NCBI RefSeq assembly: GCF_946998875.1
Contig: NZ_CAMQAY010000001.1
Location: 204,154 to 268,153 of the forward strand
Direction of reading: 5' to 3'
Source: an uncultured Peptoniphilus sp.
Lineage (GTDB): Bacteria; Bacillota; Clostridia; Tissierellales; Peptoniphilaceae
DNA: 64,000 nucleotides
A program made the translations under genes and the position numbers. The notes below the pieces were generated by a model. It worked only from the letters and a program-made list of their open reading frames with translations. It did no database searches and was not told the origin of the DNA. Below, in pieces: positions 34,620-41,573 of this stretch. How positions within the stretch are numbered: position 1 is the first letter of the stretch; each line of letters opens with the position of its first letter.

Positions 34620-34628
34620 GGAGGATTT

Positions 34629-34844
34629 ATGGCTACTAAAACAGCACCTAAGACTGAAGAAAAAAAAGGCGGTCTAGGTAGATACTTTAGAGGTGTGAAA
34701 TCTGAATTCAAAAAAGTTGTATGGCCAACTAAGGATACTATAATCAAGTATTCTATAATAGTAATTGTTGCAGTTATTTTGTCATCATTACTACTATTAG
34801 CATATGATAAAATCATAATGTTTTTATTTGGTTTTATTTATTGA
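34629..34844 (+). CDS. secE: Preprotein translocase subunit SecE
   Basis: 71 aa. Amphipathic helix GRYFRGVKSEFKKVVWPTKD, the SecE signature, then one membrane helix (about 41-66). It clamps the SecYEG channel. RBS AAGGAGG. Confidence 0.96.
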   Translation: MATKTAPKTEEKKGGLGRYFRGVKSEFKKVVWPTKDTIIKYSIIVIVAVILSSLLLLAYDKIIMFLFGFIY

Positions 34845-34858
34845 TTGGAGTGTTTTAG

Positions 34859-35401
34859 TTGGATACACAAGAACTTAATAGCAATGAAGCTTCAAAATGG
34901 TATGTAATTCACACTTATTCAGGTTATGAAAAAAAGGTAAAGGCAAACATGGAAGCTATGGTTCACAATCGCAATATGGAAGATGTCATCTTCGACATTA
35001 GAATTCCTATGGAAGACTATGTTGAAACTAAGGATGGAGTTTCCAAGGCAAAAGAAAGAAAGATGTTCCCATCTTATGTTCTTGTCAACATGATTATGAA
35101 CGACGAAACTTGGTATCTTGTGAGAAACACAAGAGGAGTAACTGGTTTCGTTGGACCAGCTTCAAAGCCTGTGCCACTAACAGATGAAGAAGTGTTGCTA
35201 CTAGGAGTTACCGATAGCAAAGAGTTATTCGATAACTTCGATGTAGGAGAAGTTGTCAAAGTTATTAATGGACCATTTAAAGATTTGGTAGGTAAAATCG
35301 ACAGCTTCAATTACGACAAAGCTAAGGTTAAGGTATGTATCTCAATGTTTGGAAGAGATACAATTGTTGAATTGGATTTCAATCAGATTATTAAAGAGTA
35401 A
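34859..35401 (+). CDS. nusG: Transcription termination/antitermination protein NusG
   Basis: 180 aa. NGN domain (KWYVIHTYSGYEKKVKANM, residues 13-31) and a C-terminal KOW domain (VGEVVKVINGPFKDLVGKID). It binds RNA polymerase and couples it to ribosomes or Rho. The start is TTG with GGAG upstream; no ATG is available before the NGN domain. Confidence 0.96.
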   Translation: MDTQELNSNEASKWYVIHTYSGYEKKVKANMEAMVHNRNMEDVIFDIRIPMEDYVETKDGVSKAKERKMFPSYVLVNMIMNDETWYLVRNTRGVTGFVGPASKPVPLTDEEVLLLGVTDSKELFDNFDVGEVVKVINGPFKDLVGKIDSFNYDKAKVKVCISMFGRDTIVELDFNQIIKE

Positions 35402-35408
35402 GAAATGT

Positions 35409-35434
35409 GTGGGAGGGTAAACCCGCATTACCAC
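35409..35434 (+). promoter_or_regulatory. Leader hairpin before rplK
   Basis: Outer pairing GTGG (35409-35412) with CCAC (35431-35434), inner hairpin GGGTAAACCC (35415-35424), and CGCATTA before the closing strand. A matching element precedes rplA. It may be a binding site for ribosomal protein L1; inference. Confidence 0.55.
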
Positions 35435-35448
35435 AAGGAGGAAATAAA

Positions 35449-35874
35449 ATGGCAAAAAAAGTCATAGCATTAGTAAAATTACAAATTCCTGCAGGAAAAG
35501 CTACACCAGCTCCACCAGTTGGTACTGCACTAGGACCACATGGTGTAAACATCATGCAGTTCACAAAGGAATTTAACGCAAAGACTCAAGATCAAGCAGG
35601 TATGATTATCCCTGTTGTTCTAACAGTTTATCAAGATCGTTCTTTCACTTTTATCACAAAGACTCCACCAGCTGCAGTTCTTATTAAGAAAGCTCTTAAT
35701 ATGGCTAAGGCAAGTGGTGAACCTAACAAGAAAAAAGTTGGAAAATTGACAAAGGCTCAAGTAGAAGAAATAGCTAAAACAAAGATGCCTGATCTTAACG
35801 CAGCAAGCTTAGAAGCTGCTATGGAAATGATCGCAGGTACAGCTAGAAGTATGGGTATAGAAGTAGAAAGATAA
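35449..35874 (+). CDS. rplK: 50S ribosomal protein L11
   Basis: 141 aa, exactly the family length. KLQIPAGKATPAPPVGTALG at residues 9-28 and the C-terminal GTARSMGIEVE are diagnostic. The ATG at 35449 follows AAGGAGG; the open frame that starts earlier is the leader hairpin read as codons. Confidence 0.98.
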   Translation: MAKKVIALVKLQIPAGKATPAPPVGTALGPHGVNIMQFTKEFNAKTQDQAGMIIPVVLTVYQDRSFTFITKTPPAAVLIKKALNMAKASGEPNKKKVGKLTKAQVEEIAKTKMPDLNAASLEAAMEMIAGTARSMGIEVER

Positions 35875-35900
35875 GTGGGAGGCTAGGCCGCAAGTACCAC
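35875..35900 (+). promoter_or_regulatory. Leader hairpin before rplA
   Basis: GTGG (35875-35878) pairs with CCAC (35897-35900), with inner GGC-TAG-GCC (35881-35889) and CGCAAGTA before the closing strand. Same layout as the element before rplK. Confidence 0.55.
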
Positions 35901-35913
35901 GAAGGAGGTAAAT

Positions 35914-36615
35914 ATGCCAAAAAGAGGTAAAAAATATCAAGATAGCGCAAAGCTAGTAGATAAATCAAATTTATATGATGTAAATGAAGCTCTTGACTTA
36001 GTTATAAAGACTGCTAAGGCAAACTTTGACGAAACAGTTGAACTTGCAGTAAGACTTGGTGTAGATCCAAGACATGCTGACCAACAAGTAAGAGGTACAG
36101 TAGTTCTTCCTAACGGAACAGGTAAAGAAATTAGAGTTCTTGTTCTTGCAAAGGGAGAAAAAATTAAAGAAGCTGAAGCAGCAGGAGCTGACTATGCAGG
36201 CGGAGAAGAATTAGTTGAAAAAATCCAACACGAAAACTGGTTTGATTTTGATGTAATTATTGCAACTCCAGACATGATGGGCGTAGTTGGTAAAATCGGT
36301 AGAGTTCTTGGACCAAAGGGACTTATGCCAAACCCTAAATCAGGTACAGTTACATTTGATGTAGAACAAGCTGTAAAAGAAACTAAAGCAGGTAAAGTTG
36401 AATACAGAGTAGACAAGGCTGCAATCATTAATGTTCCAATCGGAAAAGTTTCTTTTGGAGTTGAAAAACTTGCTGAAAACTTTAAGACAATTTCAGATGC
36501 TATAATAAAAGCAAAACCAGCATCTGCAAAGGGTCGTTATTTAAAATCAGTAACAGTTGCTTCAACAATGGGTCCTGGAATTAGAATCAACGGACAAAAA
36601 TTAACGGAAAAATAA
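35914..36615 (+). CDS. rplA: 50S ribosomal protein L1
   Basis: 233 aa. VELAVRLGVDPRHADQQVRG near residue 41 and GPKGLMPNPKSGTV near 130 are signatures. L1 forms the mobile stalk of the ribosome and is usually the translational repressor of its own operon. Two strong terminators follow, so rplJ-rplL are transcribed separately. Confidence 0.98.
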   Translation: MPKRGKKYQDSAKLVDKSNLYDVNEALDLVIKTAKANFDETVELAVRLGVDPRHADQQVRGTVVLPNGTGKEIRVLVLAKGEKIKEAEAAGADYAGGEELVEKIQHENWFDFDVIIATPDMMGVVGKIGRVLGPKGLMPNPKSGTVTFDVEQAVKETKAGKVEYRVDKAAIINVPIGKVSFGVEKLAENFKTISDAIIKAKPASAKGRYLKSVTVASTMGPGIRINGQKLTEK

Positions 36616-36628
36616 AAACACCTAAGAT

Positions 36629-36664
36629 AAACCCCTCAACTTCTTATGAAGCAGGGGTTTTTTT
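36629..36664 (+). terminator. First terminator after rplA
   Basis: Stem AAACCCCT / AGGGGTTT (36629-36636 with 36653-36660), inner CTTC/GAAG, then T. Confidence 0.9.
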
Positions 36665-36667
36665 AAT

Positions 36668-36697
36668 GGACTTAAGTTTAAACTTAAGTCCTTTTTT
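36668..36697 (+). terminator. Second, tandem terminator after rplA
   Basis: Perfect palindrome GGACTTAAGTTT / AAACTTAAGTCC (36668-36691) followed by T6. Confidence 0.88.
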
Positions 36698-36763
36698 ATG
36701 AGAAATTTTTAAAATTAACTTTGTGACAATTTTATGAAATCTTAATTTTTTTAAGAAAAAAAC

Positions 36764-36792
36764 TTGCAATTAAAAAAATAAAAAGCTATAAT
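36764..36792 (+). promoter_or_regulatory. Promoter of the second yitT-type gene
   Basis: -35 TTGCAA (36764-36769), 17-base spacer, -10 TATAAT (36787-36792). Transcription should start near 36799. Confidence 0.85.
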
Positions 36793-36799
36793 ATCAAAT

Positions 36800-37081
36800 G
36801 TTGATTTAAGTATTTTACGGTGGTTACCGAAATTTTCAGGTAGTTTTTATCTGATGCTAAAGTTTACGAATTAAGAGCTTTCTATATGCCTGATGTGGTA
36901 GATAAAAAGCTAAAAAGTAACTATTACGCTCAGAGTTTTTACAAGAAAAAATCAGCAAATAATAAAGCATCAACACCACGAGATTGCAAAAGTACGAAGG
37001 GTTATCCTTACGACCGACAGCAGTCTTTTTTTGTTGGTTGGATACCCTTCTTATATTGCGAAATATTAAGGAGGTGTTAAA
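36800..37081 (+). promoter_or_regulatory. Long structured 5' leader of the yitT-type gene (riboswitch candidate)
   Basis: About 280 bases of untranslated leader. A long-range stem pairs 36841-36852 (TAGTTTTTATCT) with 36900-36912 (one bulge). It encloses smaller helices such as AAAG/CTTT. A second arm pairs GAAGGGTTATCC (36996-37007) with GGATACCCTTC (37040-37050) and ACCGACA with TGTTGGT inside it, just before the RBS at 37069-37075. I do not recognise it as any riboswitch family whose core I know. No terminator T-tract follows, so control of translation or of RNA processing is more likely than attenuation. Confidence 0.6.
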
Positions 37082-37723
37082 ATGCTAAATCAAAAGCTGG
37101 CTTGGTTTAAATTAACAAGAACAGGACTAATTAATATTATCTTAGGGTCTATGATTGAGTCATTTACACTTGTAAATATTCATATTCCATCTCAAATTAC
37201 AGAAGGTGGAATCCTAGGCCTGGCCTTATTATCTTATAAGACCTTTGGTATAAATCCATCAATTCTAAGTTTAATAATGGATGTGATTTGTATCATTATG
37301 GGAATAAATATTTTTGGAAAGGCATTTTTAAGAAAGACTTTATTGGCTTCATTATTTTTTGCCATCTTCTATAAAATATTTTCCCTTATGGGACCAATCA
37401 TTCCTAATCTTTATAGCTATCCATTTTTGGCAGCTATATTTGGAGGTATTGGCATTGGACTAGGTTGTGGACTTGTAGTATCTCAAGGAGGAGCCTCAGG
37501 TGGAGACGACGCCTTGGCTCTTGTAGTAGCAAATAAGACCAAGATAAATATTTCTTATGCCTACTTACTAATGGACGTAATTGTCTTAGTAATGTCCTTA
37601 ACTTATATTCCCCTTGCTAGAATAATTTATTCTCTAGTTACTACAACAATATCATCTGTTTTAGTAGGTCAATTTGAGATTAATGTTAGTCCAGCAGTGG
37701 AAAAAACAAATCTTTCCATTTAA
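37082..37723 (+). CDS. YitT family membrane protein, short form
   Basis: 213 aa with about five or six membrane helices. ITEGGILGLALLSYKTFGINPS and SQGGASGGDDALALVVANKTKI are the DUF161 signatures. Unlike the gene at 14.1-15.0 kb it has no C-terminal DUF2179 domain. Role unknown; family members are presumed transporters. It lies between rplA and rplJ, which are normally adjacent, with its own promoter, long leader and terminator. RBS AAGGAGGTG. Confidence 0.88.
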   Translation: MLNQKLAWFKLTRTGLINIILGSMIESFTLVNIHIPSQITEGGILGLALLSYKTFGINPSILSLIMDVICIIMGINIFGKAFLRKTLLASLFFAIFYKIFSLMGPIIPNLYSYPFLAAIFGGIGIGLGCGLVVSQGGASGGDDALALVVANKTKINISYAYLLMDVIVLVMSLTYIPLARIIYSLVTTTISSVLVGQFEINVSPAVEKTNLSI

Positions 37724-37797
37724 AATTTTATTTTAAATGAAGATTTCCAAGTTTATATATGAAAAAGAATAGCTTCGGCTACTTTTTAGTAGCAAAT

Positions 37798-37842
37798 ATA
37801 GTGTAAGAAAGGAAGTAATTCCTAGCTTGCACTATTTTTTTT
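37798..37842 (+). terminator. Terminator of the short yitT-type gene
   Basis: Stem ATAGTGTAAG / CTTGCACTAT (37798-37807 with 37826-37835), inner GGAAGTAATTCC, then eight T. A weaker TAGC-TTCG-GCTA hairpin with T5 precedes it. Confidence 0.8.
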
Positions 37843-38097
37843 AATGAAGATTAGCGTGACGAGGTTTTTTAGGCTTAAAAGATCCGAAAACTTTGGGGCT
37901 TACATTTTTTATAAAGATGTATGAGAAAAATTTGTAAGGCTTTAGAGCTGGGGAAAATAATAAAAATAAGTTTAAAATAATTTTTAAATCATAAAAATAG
38001 AAAAAACTTTATAAACCTTATAAAATTCTATATAATATGAGGAAATAAAAAAATAGATAAGATGAAAGAAAAAAATAAAAATAAATACAAATAATCA
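37843..38097. other. AT-rich gap before the rplJ promoter
   Basis: About 255 bases with no gene that I can support. A possible extra -10 (TATAAT, 38031-38036) lacks a -35. Very A-rich near 38040-38090. Confidence 0.5.
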
Positions 38098-38126
38098 TTG
38101 ACAAAGATCCAAAGACTGTATATAAT
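38098..38126 (+). promoter_or_regulatory. rplJ-rplL promoter, consensus
   Basis: Perfect consensus: -35 TTGACA (38098-38103), 17-base spacer, -10 TATAAT (38121-38126). Confidence 0.93.
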
Positions 38127-38132
38127 ATCAAT

Positions 38133-38210
38133 GTTACTAAGCCGCAGACAGTAGGTGGCAATGCCATAAGTCCTACCGAGGTTTGAAATTCGGATTTATT
38201 TGATTTTCAC
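38133..38210 (+). ncRNA. Ribosomal protein L10 leader RNA
   Basis: The segment GCCGCAGACAGTAGGTGGCA (38141-38160) with TAAGTCCTACCGAGGT (38167-38182) is the conserved L10 leader core found upstream of rplJ in Firmicutes. GTAGG pairs with CCTAC. L10(L12)4 binds this RNA and represses its operon. The terminator that follows is the expected expression platform. Confidence 0.88.
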
Positions 38211-38237
38211 ATCTCACGGCGGCGTGAGATTTTTTTA
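38211..38237 (+). terminator. Attenuator terminator in the rplJ leader
   Basis: Stem ATCTCACG / CGTGAGAT (38211-38218 with 38223-38230), loop GCGG, then T7, 17 bases before the rplJ start. Confidence 0.9.
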
Positions 38238-38253
38238 TTTTGGGGGTGACAAA

Positions 38254-38790
38254 TTGAAAGAAGAAAAACTACAATCAAAACAAGCCCTAGTTGATGAAAT
38301 TAAAGAGAAAATTCAAGGAGCTCAATCAATTGTACTTGTAAACTACAGAGGTTTAACAGTTGAAGAAGTAACTGAACTTAGAAGTAAGTTTAGAGACGCT
38401 AATGTTGACTACAAAGTTTATAAAAACACAATGATGAGACGTGCCTTTGAAGAACTAGAAGTAAGTGGTCTTGAAGAATTTTTAAAGGGACCAAGCGCTA
38501 TTGCTTTCGGAATGGAAGATCCAGCATCCGCAGCAAAAATTTCATCTGAGTTTGCAGAAAGTCATGAAGCATTAGAAATTAAAGCAGGTTATGTTGACGG
38601 AAAGGTATTATCACTTTCTGAAGTTGATGCACTTGCTAAATTACCATCTAAGGAAGTTCTTGTTGCACAAGTACTTGGCGGCTTGAACGCACCAATCCAA
38701 GGATTTGCTAATGTATTAAATGGAACACTATCAGGATTTGCAAGAGTTATTGCACAAATCGCTGATAAGAAAGAAAATGAAGCAGCATAA
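38254..38790 (+). CDS. rplJ: 50S ribosomal protein L10
   Basis: 178 aa. SIVLVNYRGLTVEEVTELR and VYKNTMMRRAFEE in the N-terminal domain, and a C-terminal helix for L7/L12 dimers. The start is TTG at 38254 preceded by GGGGGTG; the open frame extends back through the attenuator hairpin, which cannot be coding. Confidence 0.96.
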   Translation: MKEEKLQSKQALVDEIKEKIQGAQSIVLVNYRGLTVEEVTELRSKFRDANVDYKVYKNTMMRRAFEELEVSGLEEFLKGPSAIAFGMEDPASAAKISSEFAESHEALEIKAGYVDGKVLSLSEVDALAKLPSKEVLVAQVLGGLNAPIQGFANVLNGTLSGFARVIAQIADKKENEAA

Positions 38791-38837
38791 TTAATATGCA
38801 AAAAAATTAAAATTATTAAAATTACGGAGGAAATAAA

Positions 38838-39221
38838 ATGTCAGAAAAAGTAGAAAAATTAATTGAAGAAGTTAAAGAACTTACAGTATTAGAACTATCA
38901 GAAGTAGTTAAGGCTCTTGAAGAAGAATTCGGAGTATCAGCAGCAGCTCCAGCAGCAGTAGCAGCAGCTCCAGTAGCAGGTGGCGCAGCTCCAGCAGCAG
39001 CTGAAGAAAAAACTGAATTTGATGTAATCATCACTGAAGCAGGACAAGAAAAAGTTAAAGTTATAAAAGTTGTTAAAGACCTTACAGGACTTGGACTTAA
39101 AGATGCAAAGGCAGTAGTTGACGGAGCACCTAAAGCAGTTAAAGAAGGCGTTTCAAAAGACGAAGCTGACGACATCAAAGCTAAACTTGAAGAAGCTGGC
39201 GCAACTGTAGAAGTTAAATAA
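38838..39221 (+). CDS. rplL: 50S ribosomal protein L7/L12
   Basis: 127 aa. N-terminal dimerisation helix, the Ala-rich hinge (about 36-58), and the globular C-terminal domain with KVIKVVKDLTGLGLKDAKAV. It recruits translation factors. RBS GGAGG. Strong codon bias. Confidence 0.98.
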   Translation: MSEKVEKLIEEVKELTVLELSEVVKALEEEFGVSAAAPAAVAAAPVAGGAAPAAAEEKTEFDVIITEAGQEKVKVIKVVKDLTGLGLKDAKAVVDGAPKAVKEGVSKDEADDIKAKLEEAGATVEVK

Positions 39222-39244
39222 TTTAATTAAAATTATAAAAAAAG

Positions 39245-39268
39245 ACTGCCCTAGTGGCAGTTTTTTTA
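39245..39268 (+). terminator. rplL terminator
   Basis: Stem ACTGCC / GGCAGT (39245-39250 with 39256-39261), then T7. Confidence 0.9.
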
Positions 39269-39271
39269 TGC

Positions 39272-39297
39272 AAAAAACTCGGGAAAGCCCCGAGTTT
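39272..39297 (-). terminator. Terminator of the LacI-family gene
   Basis: Stem AAACTCGGG / CCCGAGTTT (39275-39283 with 39289-39297), T-rich on the minus strand. Confidence 0.82.
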
Positions 39298-39306
39298 ATT
39301 TTTTTA

Positions 39307-40302
39307 TTAGGTTGTTTCTCTAATATTTAAAGTTGTATTAAATGTTACATGTTCTACTTGTGAATAATTAGATTTTGAATTAATTTTATTAATTAAAAGT
39401 TCCAGTGACTTATGTGCGATTAGTTCAAGTGGCATTTCCATTGAAGATATTTTTGTTTCTAAAAGTTCACCCATTGAGTTGCCAGCAAGGCTTAAAATTT
39501 TCAAATCATTTGGTATTAAATAGCCCATATCTTTAGCGGCACGAAGAGTTCCCATTGCTTGAAGATCATTTGCAGTTAGGACTCCGTCTATATTTTTATA
39601 TTTTTTAATTAATTCATTAAATTTATCATATCCAGTTTTATAAAAATCCATATTGTAGAAATTATTACTTATTGACAAATCATCCATAATCAATTCAGAG
39701 GTTGCTTTTAAGTATCCCCTATACCTTTCTGAAAAAGGTCTAATTTCCATTATTCCATTAATAAGAGCTATCCTTTCACAACCACAATTATGTAAAAAAT
39801 GTACACTTTCGTGGGCACAATTAAAGTAATTTACATCAACTGAGCTCAATAAATCGGTTTGATTTCTGACTAACTGAACTACAGGCAAATCTGATGAATT
39901 TATATCTTTTATTAATCTTTTGTTTTGACCAGTTGAAACTATTAAAAGACCATCTGTATAACTATCTCTTATTTTTTTCAAAGAAGCCTCTTCAACATCT
40001 GGATTATCGTTAGTATTTATTATTACTATTTCATACTCATAATCTCTTGCTTTTTCTTCAATAAGTTGTACTAACTCGCCAAACATTGATAAAAATAGAG
40101 AGGGAATTATTACGCAAATACTTTTTCTTTTACCTTTTTTGACACCTTTGACTAATAAATTAGGTTTATAACTTAATTCTTCTACAGCAGCCATGATTCT
40201 TTTTTTGGTTTGAGGGTGTACATATCCACTATTGTTTAAAGCTCTAGAAACAGTACTTACATCAACATTCGCTAATTTTGCAACATCTTTTAATGTAGCC
40301 AT
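39307..40302 (-). CDS. LacI-family transcriptional regulator
   Basis: 331 aa. Helix-turn-helix MATLKDVAKLANVDVSTVSR at the start with the hinge YKPNLLVKGVKKGKRKSI, then a periplasmic-binding-protein-like effector domain (about 60-330). It binds a small effector and represses target promoters. The ATG at 40302 has GGAGG six bases upstream; an ATG 12 bases before it overlaps that site. Divergent from the aldolase and transporter genes, which it most likely controls through the TTGCA-type sites between them. Confidence 0.93.
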   Translation of the reverse strand: MATLKDVAKLANVDVSTVSRALNNSGYVHPQTKKRIMAAVEELSYKPNLLVKGVKKGKRKSICVIIPSLFLSMFGELVQLIEEKARDYEYEIVIINTNDNPDVEEASLKKIRDSYTDGLLIVSTGQNKRLIKDINSSDLPVVQLVRNQTDLLSSVDVNYFNCAHESVHFLHNCGCERIALINGIMEIRPFSERYRGYLKATSELIMDDLSISNNFYNMDFYKTGYDKFNELIKKYKNIDGVLTANDLQAMGTLRAAKDMGYLIPNDLKILSLAGNSMGELLETKISSMEMPLELIAHKSLELLINKINSKSNYSQVEHVTFNTTLNIRETT

Positions 40303-40383
40303 AGGGTCCTCCATTCTTCAAATCCTTAACTACATAATATAGTTTTTTGTTTTTTATTGCAACTATAATGATTTACTATGTTA

Positions 40384-40400
40384 ATGCAAAAATGTTGCAT
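40384..40400. promoter_or_regulatory. Inverted repeat, candidate LacI-family operator 1
   Basis: ATGCAA-aaatg-TTGCAT. Related half-sites occur at 40357-40362 (TTGCAA) and 40415-40430 (ATGCAA-aata-TTGTAC) in the same divergent region. Confidence 0.5.
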
Positions 40401-40445
40401 AGAAATTTTAATTTATGCAAAATATTGTACAAGCACTTGATTTCA

Positions 40446-40475
40446 TTGACCCCACTTGGGAATAGATGTTATAAA
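40446..40475 (+). promoter_or_regulatory. Promoter of the aldolase-transporter operon
   Basis: -35 TTGACC (40446-40451), 18-base spacer, -10 TATAAA (40470-40475). Confidence 0.72.
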
Positions 40476-40486
40476 TTAGTTAGAAA

Positions 40487-40498
40487 ACGTTGCAGCGT
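40487..40498. promoter_or_regulatory. Near-palindrome at the start of transcription, candidate operator 2
   Basis: ACGTTGCAGCGT, palindromic at 10 of 12 positions and centred on TGCA, in the place expected for a repressor that blocks the promoter at 40446-40475. Confidence 0.55.
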
Positions 40499-40533
40499 AA
40501 AAATCAAAAATAAAAATTTAAGGAGCAATAAAA

Positions 40534-41508
40534 ATGACTAAAGAAAAAACTTTTAAAACTATATTTCCAGCAGTTTCTGTACCACTAAATGATGACGATA
40601 CTATTAATGAAAAAGAATTTAGAGAATATCTAAGATGGCTAAAAACTTTTTACAACAAAGGAATCCAAGGACTAGTTGTAAATGGACACACTGGTGAAAT
40701 CACAGGATTAACAGCTGAAGAAAGAATTAGAACTATAGAAATCGCAGCTGAAGAATGTGGAGATATTATGACAATAATATCAGGCATTAACTGTGAAAGC
40801 ACAAACGGCGCTGTTCAAATGGCAAAAGATGCTAAGGCAGCAGGAGCTGACGGAATTTTATTAATGCCACCACACATGTGGTTAAGATTTGGAATGCATA
40901 AGGATGCACCATTTGAATTTGTAAAAGATGTAGCAGAAGGAGCAGATATAGATATTATTATCCACTTATATCCAGCTTTCACTAAGGCATTCTATCCAGT
41001 TGAAACTCTAATTAAAATGTGTAAAGAAATTGATCATGTTAAATGCATTAAAGTTGGTACAAGAGTTACACCAATTTATGAACACGACATTAGACTTCTT
41101 AGAGAAGAATGTCCAGACATATCTCTTATCACTTGTCACGACGAAACTCTATGCGTAACAATGTTTACAGGTGTAGATGGAGCTCTTATTGGATTCGCAG
41201 GATGTGTTCCTGAAATTATCTGTGAAGCATGGGATATCTTTAAGAATCCTGAAAAGCACACTCTTAAAGAAGCTCAAGATGCATCTGATAAGATTTATCC
41301 AATCAGTCAAGCTATTTATGGTGGCGGTCAACCATCTGGTGAAGCTCACGCAAGACTTAAAGAAGCTCTTGTACAAAGGGGAGTATTCTCAAGTGGACTT
41401 ATGAGAAAACCAGTTCTTCCACTAAATCAAGAAGAAAAAGATTGGATCGCAAATGGTCTTAAGAAGAGTGGCTTACAAAAAGTTGATATGGCTGAGTTTA
41501 AAAAATAA
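40534..41508 (+). CDS. Dihydrodipicolinate synthase/N-acetylneuraminate lyase family aldolase
   Basis: 324 aa class I aldolase fold. GHTGEITGL near residue 51 is the carboxylate-binding motif, HLYPAF near 148 has the catalytic Tyr and KCIKVG near 171 the Schiff-base Lys. The family splits or joins pyruvate with various aldehydes. Because it lies under a LacI regulator and next to a transporter rather than with lysine genes, a catabolic aldolase or dehydratase is more likely than DapA. The C-terminal tail is about 30 residues longer than in typical DapA. Confidence 0.85.
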   Translation: MTKEKTFKTIFPAVSVPLNDDDTINEKEFREYLRWLKTFYNKGIQGLVVNGHTGEITGLTAEERIRTIEIAAEECGDIMTIISGINCESTNGAVQMAKDAKAAGADGILLMPPHMWLRFGMHKDAPFEFVKDVAEGADIDIIIHLYPAFTKAFYPVETLIKMCKEIDHVKCIKVGTRVTPIYEHDIRLLREECPDISLITCHDETLCVTMFTGVDGALIGFAGCVPEIICEAWDIFKNPEKHTLKEAQDASDKIYPISQAIYGGGQPSGEAHARLKEALVQRGVFSSGLMRKPVLPLNQEEKDWIANGLKKSGLQKVDMAEFKK

Positions 41509-41522
41509 AGAGAATTGAAAAG

Positions 41523-41555
41523 TCCTCTGACTCTTTTCAGAGCAGAGGATTTTTT
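41523..41555 (+). terminator. Terminator between the aldolase and transporter genes
   Basis: Stem TCCTCTG / CAGAGGA (41523-41529 with 41543-41549), inner CTCT/AGAG, then T6. No promoter is visible after it, so the transporter gene depends on read-through. Confidence 0.82.
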
Positions 41556-41573
41556 GTAAAAAAGGGGCTAAAT

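Noticed and set aside
36818..36831. T-box-like GGTGGTTACCG
   Set aside because: A T-box has this sequence just before a terminator and with a specifier loop upstream. Here it is at the 5' end and no terminator follows.
36886..37080. 64-codon open frame in the leader of the short yitT-type gene
   Set aside because: It covers both arms of a strong stem and the RBS of the next gene; no Shine-Dalgarno site of its own.
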